Assembly (NCBI GenBank): GCA_905221605.1
Contig: CAJNDS010002447.1
Location: 61,942 to 125,941, forward strand
DNA from: Symbiodinium natans
Taxonomy: Eukaryota > Sar > Dinophyceae > Suessiales > Symbiodiniaceae
DNA: 64,000 nucleotides
Direction of reading: 5' to 3'
Translations under genes and position numbers: made by a program
Part shown: in pieces, positions 22,502-34,289 of the stretch
Layout: each line of letters opens with the position of its first letter
Numbering within the stretch: position 1 is the stretch's first letter
Notes under the pieces: model-generated
Seen by the model: the letters and a program-made list of their open reading frames with translations, nothing else
Told to the model about the DNA's origin: nothing
The model's database searches: none

Positions 22502-24582
22502 AGAGGCGGCCTCGACCTCGTTCAGGCGGACGAGGTTGTAGATCGTCTGCCCCACCACCTGCTTTGGGGTGGGAGTTCACGATTCAGGGTAGTTTAGTAG
22601 GCTTTAGGGTTTAGGGTTTAGGGGGCTTGGTGTTGTTGCGGGTTTGAAGGGCTTGAGCTTGAGCTTAGGACCTCGGTTTTTACGGCTGAGGTTTGGGTTG
22701 AAGGGCTTCACCGACATCACGCAGGTCGCTGTCAACTGTCAGCACTGCGTCCGAACAAATATACTGCCCCCCAACATGATGACCTTAGAGGCAGTATACT
22801 TGCAACATCTTCGGGACTATCATGCGGTGATTCAACAAGGCCAGCTGAAGTTGTTGTCAGGGTATGCTGGGGTTGGGACTCTTATCCTTTAACCCCTAAA
22901 CCCTAAACCAACCCCACTCCGCAGCCCGCAGCCTTTCCGAAGAGGGTGTGCTTGCCGTCCAAGGAGGGAAGGCGGCCCATGGCGATGAAGAACTGGCTGC
23001 CTCATCTGCGCGTCAAACTGCACACGAAGATTCCTAAGCCCTATAAACCCTCTCCTAGACCTGACTTGCGGAGGGCCTATGGGGAGTCCATGGTGGTCCC
23101 TGAGTTGCAAAGTCCGGCCTCTGACGAACTCAGAGATATAAGCAAGGACCCTCTAGAGTGTGTAAGAGTTTAAGGTGTTGTTATTAGAGTTCTAAGATGT
23201 GCTAAGGCTTCAGGGTTTCAAAGATGTAGGGTTTCAGGGTAGGGCACAAATTTACCTTACTTGGTCTTTACCGCATTTGGGTTTCCTCTGACCCCCAGGT
23301 ACCCTCAAGCAGGGTGATGAGATCATGCAGCTCCAGAGGAGTTTTGGGTTTACATGTTTTCGGGGATATGGTGGCTCCGAGTGTTGGACCGTTTGTCTTT
23401 GTCCCTCTGCCGGCACTGGCCACACCCATCATGCCGCGATACCTGCCACTGCGCAAATGGGCTCTCGGGAGTATTTAGGGTTGAGTGTGTTCCGCGTCGA
23501 GACAAGACTGACCTGTCTAGTGTCTGAGCAAGAAACACTGAGCCTTAACCCAGAAACCCACACTTTGCCCCTACGTCTTTACCCAAGCCCACAACACCAT
23601 TTAACCCAAACCACAAGTGGTTCGGGTTCAAAGGTTTGGGGGGCAGGATTCACAGGATGAGATGCTGACAGTTCCTAGACTTCACCCGCCTGAACTTCAG
23701 CCGAGGATGGACTTCGTCGGGGTATGGCTGGCCATAAATGCTCTCGCAGCCATCACCCGTGCCGGTGGCATCTCCGCCCTGGACCTCTTGGCTAGGATTT
23801 AGGGTGTAGGGTGTATCGTTCAGGGAGCAGGGTCGGTCAGGCCTAAACCCCATAGACTCCAAGCCCTCAATCATCGAATCCCACCTTATAGACCCCAAAA
23901 GACTTCAGTCTCAGGCCTCTCATGTACATTATCTACAATCCAAAAACTGGTGTTGCGGGATTCTAAGGCAAACCCGAAAACAATTCTCAAGTTACCTACA
24001 TGCTAACCGACATGGCTGACCAACCCGGCACCCTGAACCCCATCAGATCCACCTGAGACCCCAAACGACCTCAAGCCTCACCCCCCCAAACCCTGTAGCC
24101 CGAATCCCTTGCAAAGAATACAAACCTAACACCTCTATCAATCTCATCAACCCTAAACCACAACAAAAACTGGCCAAGGAGCCAGGAAGTCGCGAATCAC
24201 TCGGTGAAAGGTGGTGCCGTTGTAGTACCTTGGGTGGGGGGGGGGGAGGGCAGGCTTGAGGATTTAGGGATTTTCCTGTTGGGCTAAGGGGATTGGGGTT
24301 TTTAGATTTACGAATTCAGGGTGTGGTTTTGGTTTGGGGGGCCAAGGTTCGGTTTGGTGGCATTTTAGGGTTTAGGGCCTCAGGGTTCTTGGGTTTTTTT
24401 TTGAGTCTTGCTTTGGGCCTGTGGGCTGCAGGGGTTTAGCTTGGGAAGAGGATTGAAGGGGGTCCTCAGATCGGCCTTTGGGTGTGAACTCATGTGAACT
24501 CCAAACCACAAACCTTCGAAGAACATGTCCCATGCTCAGCTATGCACCCTTCCAGAATCAGCTGGCAGAAGTTTCGACAGGC
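22502..24582 (-). CDS. CWC27: CWC27-type cyclophilin (peptidyl-prolyl isomerase), six exons
   Basis: The six exons, in minus-strand order, are 24582-24548, 24228-24183, 23784-23690, 23442-23390, 23000-22933 and about 22558-22502. They join in phase through donors GT, GC, GC, GT and GC. Motifs in order are ACRNFCQLILEG, YYNGTTFHRVIRDFL, VQGGDATGTGDGCESIYGQP, a split RYRGMMGVASAG, NGSQFFIAMG, LDGKHTLFGK and VVGQTIYNLVRLNEVE. Catalytic-type residues of cyclophilins (Arg of FHR, Gln of QGGD, Phe of SQFF, His of GKH) are kept. The Trp before LDGKH in cyclophilin A is Ser here. IYNLVRLNEVE points to CWC27, a spliceosome-associated nuclear cyclophilin, rather than PPIL1. The N-terminal strand exon and the charged C-terminal tail were not found with confidence. 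Introns are largely TTTAGGG and CCCTAAA variants. Confidence 0.85.
22720..22861 (+). CDS. Plus-strand exon-like island inside a cyclophilin intron
   Basis: A TCACGCAG acceptor and a CAG|GGTATGC donor bound VAVNCQHCVRTNILPPNMMT, then LEAVYLQHLRDYHAVIQQGQ and LKLLS. It is antisense to, and within, the last mapped intron of the CWC27-like gene. A C-x-x-C pair is present. It may be a nested gene fragment or a chance open frame. Confidence 0.4.
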
Positions 24583-25007
24583 CTGCAGCACTGGAGCCTA
24601 CCCCCAAACCCTAAACCTTAATGAAAGGAGGCGACCTCAAGAAGCCAACGCCTACCTTTTTTTTGGTAGGGTTCTTATTTGGGTTCTTAAGGTCAACAAC
24701 CCCTAAACACATGCTAAACCAAAATCTACCCCCGAAACTTGAACTTAAATGAAAAAGGGATGTTGAGGGCTTTGGGTTTTGGGTTTTATGGTTCAGGGTT
24801 GGATTCTTCTTGTGCTGAAAATTTAGGGATTTAGCGTCCCAGGTACGTAAAACAAGAATGAGAAGGGTACTGTTGCTTGATGGAGAGGGGGATATGGGCA
24901 GCACCTAGTTCAGTAGGCCTTCGGGCTTCGGTGGATGTTTCTTCCAGTTCTGTGACGCTAAGCCCTAACCTTTACACCCCCACACCCAAAACCTTAAATC
25001 CTAACCC

Positions 25008-25038
<31 letters not shown>

Positions 25039-25244
25039 AAAAAAAATCCTAAACCTCAGGCCTCCAAAAAAAGGCCTGAACCTTCAACACCCCAAACTTC
25101 AAGCCACAAACAAGCCCTGTAAGGCTTAGGCTTCAGGGTTTGGGTTTGAAAGCTCTGTCAGCAAGAATGCGACTGCTTTCCCTGACCTGCGCTACCTTTT
25201 GGGGTAGGGCTTAGGGTTTGAGGTTTAGGGTTTAGGGCATTCAT

Positions 25245-25360
25245 TAGAAGCTGGACTGTTCAGGAACTTCAACAAAGTTACCAGAAGAAAGTTCCTTAAC
25301 AGAATCCTTATTGGACCATATTATAAAGACTGAACTGCCTTTCGCAGCCCGAGGCTTTTG
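25245..25360 (-). CDS. Possible terminal exon (minus strand)
   Basis: Reads AAKGSSVFIIWSNKDSVKEL, then SSGNFVEVPEQSSF and TAG. Ends close to a telomere-like block. Lies upstream of the cyclophilin exons; its relation to them is unknown. Confidence 0.4.
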
Positions 25361-25705
25361 GGCTTGGGGCTGAGGAGCGAACCAGAACCGAAACAAAAAA
25401 CGAGGGTGTCCGGGTTTAGGGTGGCTTGTGATCAAGACCAATTGTAGCCCGTTGCTGTGGATGCCCTTAGTTTTGGGAGGGCTCAGGATCTCTTTGGCAG
25501 CAGGGGCTTAATAATTCGGGTTCCCGAACCCTGAATGCTAAATCAATGGAACTTGGATTCGAAGCCCTAGACTCCTAGACCCTATAAACCTGAAGGCACA
25601 AGTGTGGCCCCCTCCTTGGGCGTCTCTGTTGCCCAGAGCTCAATCTCCAGGTCGCCTGAGCACTGCCAGGATGCTGGTTCAGGGCTGCAGGCTTGTACAG
25701 ATTCT

Positions 25706-25812
25706 ACGAGAAAGAGAGAAAGAGAGAAAGAGAGAAAGAGAGAAAGAGAGAAAGAGAGAAAGAGAGAAAGAGAGAAAGAGAGAAAGAGAGAAAGAGAGAA
25801 AGAGAGAGAGGG
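25706..25812. repeat. (GAGAAAGA)n microsatellite
   Basis: About thirteen 8-bp units of GAGAAAGA-type purine repeat. Frames across it read Glu-Arg-Lys runs. Confidence 0.9.
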
Positions 25813-26800
25813 TGAGAGCTTGTATGAAACGGAAGTCGGGGAGGGTGCCGTGGCTAACTATACTGACAGAGTTGAAGATAGCTCACCAGCTACAGTACAG
25901 AAGAGCAGAGGACTCAACGGTCCAGCCGATTACAACAACAGCGGTGGTTCTCAGCGGCCTTGATAACCATGCATCCTTATTGCTACTCTGGCTGTTCAAT
26001 CATTGGGGCATGCGACGGAGCTCTATCCTTCTGTCAAGGTGATAGAATATGGTTGCCTTGCTGCATATCACTCTCCGCATCTGCCCGTCCAAAAGCGGCA
26101 CCCCAAACCCTTCTCAATAGTCCAAGCCTGACTCAGGCTTGTCAGCATTCCTTTTCCACACCCTTAAATTTTTCACCCTGCTCCACACCCCAGGCCCTGC
26201 ATCAGCTCGCTGCTTCCCATGTCATGTTTAGCTCCCCGCCATGCGTGGTCTGCAACACGGCCTTGCCCTTTGTGCCTGGCTCCTGAAAGGCGGGGGTTGG
26301 GTGGGCATTTTGAGCCTGGAATTCTAGCTCACCCCTACACCCTGATGCAGAAATCTTGGACTGAACATCCAAATCTCTTTTAGGGTCTGGGGCTTGTTTT
26401 GGCTTTCGGGGACGTGGGGGTGAAGGGGCCAAACCACAAACCGTTCAAGTAAGGCATATAAACGTCATAGTCCCAAGCCCGAAAGCTCTGACCCCTGTGG
26501 CGAACTGACGAAGCGAAGGGTCCTTGATGTAGACTTCAGACATGGCACACAGGAACGGGCACTGCTGGCCGTTAGCTGCGCGTGCAACGTCAGTGCTGAT
26601 GATACGTGATGTAAGGTTGGCTGGTGGTGTGTGAGGGATTTTGAGGGACTGTTAAAGGTAGGGCCCTAAATTTGTAAGCCCTACATCTACAAGCAGTGCT
26701 GCCCTTAAACAAACCCAAGAAGGCTTCGGGCTGTGCATGTTGCGCCAGTGTGCGCTATGCGAAGCTTGAGGATCTGTGGGCCCAGACGCATTCAAACCTC
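25813..26800. other. Repeat-poor region without clear gene
   Basis: Ordinary composition with frames of 60-110 codons in several phases, such as GESLYETEVGEGAVANYTDR at 25827 (plus). None shows splice bounding or codon bias that sets it apart. Possibly flanking sequence of the dispersed repeat that starts near 26825. Confidence 0.35.
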
Positions 26801-26824
26801 TGAGGCTTTGAGGGTTAGGGCTTT

Positions 26825-27965
26825 CAGCACAGTGTTTCCCTGGAGTCCTCAAGTGGTCATGAAAGGCTCTTGACACTCGGATTAAGACAATGAGTCAATT
26901 ACTGTGGACAAGGACGTCGAGAGAGGGCTGTGGATTTGGAGACGGGTCCTGGTTCAAGGCTAAGGACCAGCGCAAGGATTCGCCATTGAGTTATGTGGCA
27001 AAAGCCGGCGGAGCCGCATCTAGAACCTAGAATTGACACTGCTGACTATTGATTGGCCTTCTCTTCGGGTATGGCTGAATTTTGCACTTCTGGCAGCGCC
27101 CTCATGCAATTGCAGCTGTTCATCGCCGCTTCTGTGCTTTCAAAAGCTCCACACGGCTGCCAGAAATTTTGAGGAGCTTCCAGGCCGGTTGAGCAGCCGG
27201 CTGCGGGGCTGCACTGCCACTGCCCAGCCAACAGGCCGAAGGACTTTCTTGCAAGCGCGGGTGAGGGCCGCAGCAGCTCTCGATGCCAACCATGTCTGGC
27301 GCGCCTTGCAATGTGTCCAATGTGCTGCTATCGCTCTTCTTGCTGCACGACTTGCCGCACTTGTACTGTAGCCTGCTGAGATCAACTCCTTTTGCCTGTT
27401 TGCCCATTTCCCGAAACTCAACTACTGATCCGTGTCGGCCCATCTCCCGAAACTCAACTACTGATCCGTGTCGGTTTTACGAACTGCTCTATGCTGAGCT
27501 CTTGTCCTGTGACATAAGGGTCCTTTGCTGTCTCTTCTGCCGCGCACGCAGCACATCCAGACCGGAGCGCAGAGTTCGACTCTTAAGGCCGCACTTAATG
27601 TATATAGATCACACCGGCCGAACTTTAGGCATACATTCCGTCAGCCCAGCTTCATGGTTCACTTAGCAAACAAGTCCACCTGTCACGCATGAGCGGACAC
27701 TCTCGAAATTTTGCGGCCTGAATACTCTTGCTGCTACAGAAAAGCGATGAACTGGAAACTCTACGCTGCCAGGCCGGGTAGCTGCAAAAGACGCCCGGCT
27801 TGGCTTCGTGTCTGCTACGTGTCTCCACGCTCGCGCGCATTCACCAATCTTTGTCGTGAAATGCGCGTGCAGGTCACCTGTGGGCCGGGAACGCTGTCTC
27901 CTGGCCAACAGGAAGCTGTAACATAACGAACTATGAAGAATGGAAGAATATAGTTTGTATTCATA
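26825..27965. repeat. Long dispersed repeat, copy 1 (about 1.1 kb)
   Basis: Starts near CAGTGTTTCCCTGGAGTCCT and ends near GCTGTAACATAACGAACTAT. Matches 50452-52152 at high identity over most of its length, in the same orientation. Contains a 35-bp tandem duplication (about 27404-27473: CCCGAAACTCAACTACTGAT twice) that copy 2 lacks. No convincing protein; likely a non-autonomous mobile element or segmental duplicate. Confidence 0.85.
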
Positions 27966-30030
27966 GCGATACATATTTGGAAAGAGTTGTCTTTGTCTGG
28001 GACTTGGTGAAGCATCGCCGTGAGGCCTGCACTGGAAACCAGGTGACCATCAAGCGAAGCACCTGGTGCTCAGGATGTTTTGAGTTTATGGTTCAGGGGC
28101 TTATAGGATGTAGCTGTCAAAAGCCTGAGACCAATGACCTGCGCCATGTTCCATTCAAACATGAGTGCTAAACCCAAGCATCGAATTCCAACCCGACCCC
28201 CCCCAAAGCCCTCCTGTTTGATATCGCGACTTGCTCCTAGAATTGGGGCCTGCAGGGTAGTCATTCCTGGGGCCCCAGCTGTCTCCACAATCGAGAGTGG
28301 CAACCTCAAGAAAAATCAAATGGGTCCACATGATGAGCTGGCAAAAGGGCCCGTAATTTAGATCAACCCCTGAACAAATCTTGTCCCCGGTTTTGTTAAG
28401 GGAATCCCTGTGATCTCTTTACTTTCCCCTTAACTCTTAGAAGCCCAAAGCACAGGGGGGCCGAGGGGGTATCATCTCGCATAGTCGAAGGCCCTGGCTA
28501 TCGCAACCCGAAATGAATAGCACTTCGCCTTGAAACCTTTCAAAGCCCTTACGGCTTTGTAACCCAACTTCGGGCTTTGACTCATTGGCCCCCTGAACCT
28601 ACTGAGTCTTCACATCCTCCCATCTACCCCGCGGGATATGAGGAACCTAATTCCCTCATTCCCTGCGAAGAACCAGTAGGTAAACCGTAAACCCAAGACC
28701 GGAGAAAAGCCTGTTCTTTCCGAGGCCGTGGCAAAGCGAGGTTGTAAGGAAACGGCAAGCTGAAGCCATGCCTCTGCAGATGAGTGGGCATGTTGCCTTA
28801 GGGGGGCTTAGGGTTCTGGGGAGCTTACAGCTTCGGACTTAGAGGGTTCAGGGTTTTCGGAATGAGGGTTTCTTGAGTCTAGAGGCGGGTGTGCCTGTTC
28901 CCTTTTTTTGTTTTTGTTTTGTTCTTTTTTTCGTCATTTTTTTGTTCGGGGGGGGGGGAGGGCTGGAGGGTCAGATGGGCTTCGTGCAGGCCAGTCTTGT
29001 GAATCCTGAGCCTCTTATATAGGGGTCGAATAATTACGAATAGTATTCTCTTATGGTCCCTATATCATTATACGATTTTAACCTAATCTGATTCGAATTA
29101 ATTAGGGCCCCTGTATTAGTGCTCAAGCGCCGGGATCTGGACTTGAGAATGTCCGGAACCCTTCAAACCTTGCACCCGCAATTGGGCTTCTAGGTCCTGT
29201 AAAGTAAATAAAGTTCAGCGGCGTTTGGGCCCAAAAAGTGCAGTGCATCGTAGGTGTTCTTCTGCGTGCAGTTGCCGAAGAACAGAAAGCTCTGCATTCC
29301 TAGCCTTGCCAGGGAATGCTCGCAACAAGCGGCGTGTACTTTGGAGCTTCGGGTTTTGTTTAGTAGGGTTGGGCGTCGGTTTCAGTCTGGAACGACCCAG
29401 TGATCAAGACGCCAAGGCCCCAAAGTCTCCCCAGGTCATGACCCGGAGCCCTCGAGATGCTTGAAGCACAAGACAGGCAAACCCTGAAACATCCTCAATC
29501 CGCAGCACTCTCAAAACCCTGAAAGCAACCTGAAATCAACCCGAAACCCGTGCCCTCAAAACCTTGTCAAGCCTCGAAGAAACCCTGAATCTTGGAGCAC
29601 CCCCACACACCCTGAACTGTCGGGCTTCTTCTCTGAGTCGGACGCTTGAGCTGAAACCAGATGCCCGCAGCAGCCTCAGTTCGACTCGGGCGAGTCTTCA
29701 AAATTCTAGGAGTTCAAGTGTTATGGTGCTTTTCTGGCTTGTAGGAGTTTAGGGCCGAAGGTCCTCTGGGCTGACTGTGTAGACGCACCTAAAAAAACAA
29801 TCAGGGGAGCACCAGCGGAAGACCGACCAGCTCGTCGATGATGCTCTCGTCTGGGTTGAACCTCGGAAGAGCCCCCCAAGCAGCCCAAGCGCAAAAACCC
29901 TTGTAGCTTCAAAAAACTAAACGCGAAACCCCAAACCATTTTAAGCAAAAAGGCCTAAGCCCTAAAGCCCTACAACCCCAGGCCCAAGCCCTGAAACCCT
30001 ACAACCCTATGAGCCCCAAATACGCCCTAG
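27966..30030. other. Spacer with weak islands
   Basis: 28060-28380 is repeat-poor. 28632-28685 matches 53668-53723. Weak plus-strand frames at about 29385-29463 (LERPSDQDAKAPKSPQVMTR) and 29605-29720 (SLSRTLELKPDARSSLSST). At 29770-29870 both strands are open (minus RFNPDESIIDELVGLPLVL; plus KTDQLVDDALVWVEPRKSP). Confidence 0.35.
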
Positions 30031-30480
30031 CAGATATGCACGAGTCGATATTGATAAAATGTGCATTGTAAATGACTCGTTTATCGTGTGAAAAGCATAT
30101 CGAACCTTGATGCACATCAGTTATGAATTATGTTGAATCGAAAATATAGTATCTAGTTACAAAAACATGTCGAAATGCGTTCTTATCGAAATAACCGAAT
30201 ATATAACAGAAACATTTATAGCCACACACATAAACTATCAAAATTATTTTTACAAATTTTACAATTACATAATTTCGAATAATTATTATATGATATATTG
30301 TAATGTATTGAAATATAGTTTCATATTTCCACTTCGTAAAAATGATGATACTAATGTAAACGGTGGATGTTATGGTTGGTTAAGTTCAATAAATTGTAAT
30401 GATATTAGCTTTGAATTTATTATTGTCTATTTGTCGACTGCTTTGAGAACATATACACATAAACAAGTTTAAAAGTATGT
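30030..30480. other. AT-rich island with a 101-codon open frame
   Basis: About 450 bases are strikingly AT-rich against the GC-balanced surroundings and lack telomere-like motifs. The plus strand is open from 30167 to 30472 and reads SKCVLIEITEYITETFIATH at the start and GGCYGWLSSINCNDISFEF later. Composition suggests a foreign or organelle-like insert, but no mitochondrial or plastid gene is recognisable. Confidence 0.6.
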
Positions 30481-30589
30481 TGGGGATATAAGCCCAGAGA
30501 GAACAACGAAAACACACTAACACCTGAGAACCGAAAATCCGCAACTCACGTGGCCCTTTTCATGGGTGCGGGGCTTCTTCTTGCAGCAT

Positions 30590-31620
30590 CTCCCGCCAGA
30601 GGCCCAGGAGAAGCCTCGACAGGGCACTTGGGGTGGTTCAGTTAGGGTTTAGGGCACGTGGCTTGCAGGGCGTATAGGGTCTGGGGCTTCTGGGCTCAAG
30701 GTTTGGGCCACAAGGGCCCCTGAAGCATTTCGCCGCAGGATTTCCTTCAAACAGAATGCCTGAACCCGAGACCGGCTTTAGGGTTTAGGGCTATTTAGGG
30801 TTTAGCGTGGTTTAGGGGCGGTCGTATACGAGGGCTTGTGATGGTTGATGCCCAGACAGTCTAAGCACTGGCGGTGTCTACATCGGATGTTGCGGGCTCA
30901 GGGGCGTTTCGGGTTGAGGGCTGCTTTGGGTTGGGGTTTCGGGGTGGGAGTTTGGGTTTTGGGCTTCGGGTGTTGGGGGAACGCTGGGCGGCTTGCGCCG
31001 GGATGTGTCAGAGCAAGGAGTCTTCCAAACTCTCAAAGACTCAAAGAGCATGAATTAAAAAACAGGCTTAATTTTATTAGCTAGGGTTCCCCTAGTAACT
31101 CTAAGGGTTACCCTTCTTACAACTCAGTTTTAGCAACGAACCACAAAACAATAACGGGACCTATTAGGGGTTCTTCAGCCTTTCCTTCTTTGGGCAGGGG
31201 CCGTTCTTTGGGCAGGGGGTGTGGGAGGGCCTTGATTACCAAAAGATCCCACAAGCACAGCCAAATACGCCGGGGCCTTGGACCGTGATCATGATGACCT
31301 TGGCAGGCCAGCTTCGGACTGAGTAGGGGAAGGTCCTGCAGTCAAGGGGCTGAGAGTTTGTTACCACCCACCTCAAGCCACCCAAAAAACCCTAAACCAT
31401 TCCTGCCCCGCCTCCCCCCCCCCCCCTCATGCAAACTCCCGCCACCAAAAAACGATTACAAAACGCGAGCAACACAACCACAACTCCCAAAACACCTCAA
31501 CCCCGACAGCCCAGGGGCTCGAGCCACCCGCACGGGCTTCAGGCAGATCCCGAGCCAAAACATTCATTGCAGAAAGATCTTAGGGGGTTTAGAGTGTTTA
31601 GAGGGTTTACTTTCTGCCCA
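30590..31620. other. Spacer; one good acceptor, diverged repeat copy
   Basis: CTTCTTCTTGCAG at about 30575-30588 is a strong plus-strand acceptor followed by a short open stretch (HLPPEAQEKPRQGTWG). 31095-31165 is a diverged copy of 58298-58372. The rest is telomere-like. Confidence 0.35.
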
Positions 31621-31623
31621 GCT

Positions 31624-31727
31624 AAAGTGCCTAGTCAGGCTTGGGCGGGCTTCGTGTTTACTTCTGGGGCCCACCATGTACAGTACCCCAACGCCCGTCT
31701 GCGCCCTCCACCTCTACCGTCAACCCT
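31624..31727 (+). CDS. Candidate exon
   Basis: A TTTCTGCCCAG acceptor precedes a frame reading KVPSQAWAGFVFTSGAHHVQ, then YPNARLRPPPLPST. A second frame is also open; this one is more protein-like. Confidence 0.42.
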
Positions 31728-32167
31728 GAACAAACCCAAAACAGGCTGAATGTTTACCTGACCCAGAGGGCCACTTGTAGTACGATTGGTTACCCAAAAG
31801 CCCTATTTAGTCGGGTTTCTGGTCACCGAATACCATAATATGGTACTACAAACGGACCGTCACGGTGAGGCATGTAGCCCTGAACCCGAAGGTTACAGGT
31901 AGTCCAGTGCAGCCCGGTTCACACCGGCGCCCACCAAGCTGGCACCTGACTGGGGGCAAGTTGCTTGGGCTCTTGCTGCGGTTCAGCACTCTTGCACTGC
32001 TATGGTTTAGGGTTTACCGGGTTTAGGGGGCTTGGCTGGAGCAACCGTGGGTTCAGGGAAACGAGAAAAGACTCTCAAGCCGGGTTCAGACGAGAAAAGA
32101 ATCCAAAGCCAAACCCTACGCCCTACACCCAAAACCTCAAACTCGAAGGCCCAAATACCCCCCTTGG

Positions 32168-32243
32168 TTGCTCCCCAAAAGCTCTGGCGGCCTAGCAGGC
32201 CACTCTGCACCGCACTGATGACCTCCTGGCAGAGTTGGTGTCT
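32168..32243 (-). CDS. Helical exon (minus strand)
   Basis: Reads HQLCQEVISAVQSGLLGRQS, GC3-rich. Probably an exon of a minus-strand gene that includes 33150-33080 and 33393-33215. Confidence 0.48.
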
Positions 32244-33079
32244 GCAGGCCCTCAACCCCATTCAGGGTTTTGGCTTGGGGCTTGCAGGGTTGCAGGGTTG
32301 TAGGGTGCTTGGGTTTAGGTCTAGGACTGTTAAGTCCAGGAAGGCTCCGCGTCTGAGTCTTTGCTGTGGTCTCCGATCGCAGGTCAGTCATGAACCTGCG
32401 CTAGAATTGATTAGCACGTTCCTCAGGCCAATTTTCAAGGATAAGGGCTTGCAGTAGTTTTTTTGGGCTTGTGGCTTAGGATTTGGGAATGAACGCTAAA
32501 GCCGAACGAAAAAACACTAAACAACTACAAGCCCGAAGCCCTAGACCCTCAACTAAACGCTTAACCACCCGAAACCCTGGTGTTAAGGGGCTTAGAGAAC
32601 ATCCAGTCGCCGAAGCCCTGCAACTCCCGTGAGCCGTGAGTTGCACAGAGCTGACTTTTTTTCCGTGGCCTGCAGGGTTCAAATAAGGTTAATCGGGACG
32701 TTTTATAGGGACGTTTATAGGGGAGTTGTGAGGGACCCCTGCCTGCAACTTCCAGGCCAGGTGCACGGCAAAGGCCTGGAGCCAACGGGGGGATTTTCGA
32801 AGCCAATTCACTGAGGCGTGTTTAATGGGCCCTCTATACAACCAAAAAACGACCGCTAAATGACTCCCCGAACCCCCCCAGTTTGTTCCATTTTTGGGGC
32901 TCAATTAGGTGGGTAGTGAAGGAGTGCTGGTCTCTTCCTTTGAGTACCTACAACTCATAACCCTAGTCACTAGTCCCAACTGCCTATGAGCCGGTAACAT
33001 TCAAGTAAACCACCGAATGTAACATACGTTTCTTAAAAAAGCAACTATGTCGGCTGTCCGGGATGGGATTCGGCCTTTA

Positions 33080-33150
33080 GCGAGAGGTTGATGATCTGGT
33101 TGATCCACTTGTGGTAGTCCTGCCAAGGCAAGGTGTGGACCCCCTCAAGA
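33080..33150 (-). CDS. Exon (minus strand)
   Basis: Reads LPWQDYHKWINQIINLSLKA. A CTTGGCAG acceptor inside the island and an AAG|GCCG sequence could bound the shorter exon DYHKWINQIINLSLK with a GC donor. Confidence 0.55.
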
Positions 33151-33214
33151 GCTTCAAGCCCTAAATCCTACAAACCCTCAATCCTAAGCCCCTTTAAACC
33201 GTAAACCCTGAACC

Positions 33215-33393
33215 TAAATCTTGAGAATCTAGGACATTGAAATTGAAATAGGGCTCTTGAAGCTCATTGGTTGGGTTTCCCCCCACGGCTGCTGGGCGGA
33301 GTGCAAGAGAGGACATGTCTCGACCTTGGGCAGCAGCATCACCAACACCGGGGTGACCTGAATGCTCAGCTTGAAGGAAGTTTATCAGGGCCA
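33215..33393 (-). CDS. Long exon island (minus strand)
   Basis: Reads LINFLQAEHSGHPGVGDAAA, then QGRDMSSLALRPAAVGGNPT, then NELQEPYFNFNVLDSQDLG, bounded by telomere-like repeat on both sides. Unknown protein, downstream of the serine hydrolase on the same strand. Confidence 0.58.
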
Positions 33394-33595
33394 TGAGCCC
33401 TTAGCCCTAAACCCTAAAACTCTACACCCACTCAGAGTTTTGCAAGAATGAGGCTCGGCATTGTTCGTAGCCGGCAAGCAGCTCAGAAATCTTTCTGTCG
33501 ACATACATGCGGGGGATGTGCAGCATCACGGCGGCGTGTCGTGTCAATCTGCTCGCCGCTGCCTGCGCTTGCATTCCAGCAGGGATCTCTTTGCG

Positions 33596-34180
33596 TCATC
33601 CTCGCGTCATCTTGGAACATAGGACCTGCAAGAGTTCCTCACAGGGCTCAAAGAAATGGGAGCGCCCATTCAACTCGATGTACTCACTTTGAATCTCCTG
33701 CGCCACTGCACGCCCTTCTGACACAGGAACTAGGGGATCATCTTCGGAATGAAATTGGACAATCCAGCCGGTGTTTCTTCTGATGGCGGCCCAGTTCCAC
33801 GGCCCTCCACTCGGAGGGTAGTATCCTGAGGCACGCTCGCCCGCATCACCCAAATCACTATGACAGGCAGCCACAAGCACCAGACCACCAACGACCTCTT
33901 GCTCTGCCAATCGCATGGCTGCTTGGGCACCACTGGAATGCCCCACAAGTACCGTATCGGGTCCGACTGCAAGATCCTCTTTCAGGAATTTCAACCATAT
34001 CTCACGCTTCGCCTCATCAGGGTCGGGAAAGTCGCGCAGGTGAACCTCTTCGAACGTGCGGCCGCGTTTCAGGCTGCTTGCCAACCAGGCATACCAATTC
34101 GCCTCTTGAATCGGCGAACACCCGTTTCCTGGGGCAATGACGCAGCGCTTCAGCGATGAAGCAGAGCCCAACTCTGCCAT
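33596..34180 (-). CDS. RBBP9/YdeN-type serine hydrolase
   Basis: A single-exon frame of 194 residues from ATG 34180, close to the usual length of about 190 for this alpha/beta-hydrolase family. The N-terminus has the family's RCVIAPGNGC strand and loop. The nucleophile elbow is VGHSSGAQ (Ser82), the acid SEDDPLVP (Asp148 or Asp147) and the catalytic His lies in GRSHFF (His175). SGYYPPSGGPWNWAAIRRN matches the conserved cap region. All three catalytic residues are present, so an active cytosolic hydrolase is likely; the substrate cannot be inferred. The frame stays open some codons upstream of the ATG. It is the only conserved gene here without a visible intron, and no telomere-like repeat interrupts it. 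Confidence 0.87.
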   Translation of the reverse strand: MAELGSASSLKRCVIAPGNGCSPIQEANWYAWLASSLKRGRTFEEVHLRDFPDPDEAKREIWLKFLKEDLAVGPDTVLVGHSSGAQAAMRLAEQEVVGGLVLVAACHSDLGDAGERASGYYPPSGGPWNWAAIRRNTGWIVQFHSEDDPLVPVSEGRAVAQEIQSEYIELNGRSHFFEPCEELLQVLCSKMTRG

Positions 34181-34289
34181 AAGCGCATGCAAAGGCACGG
34201 CCTGGATCGCGTCCTTTCACTGGGATGCCCTGTGGTCTTCGTGGTCGTGGCCGCGACGCCACGACGCTGCTGGCCACGACGCTGCTGCG

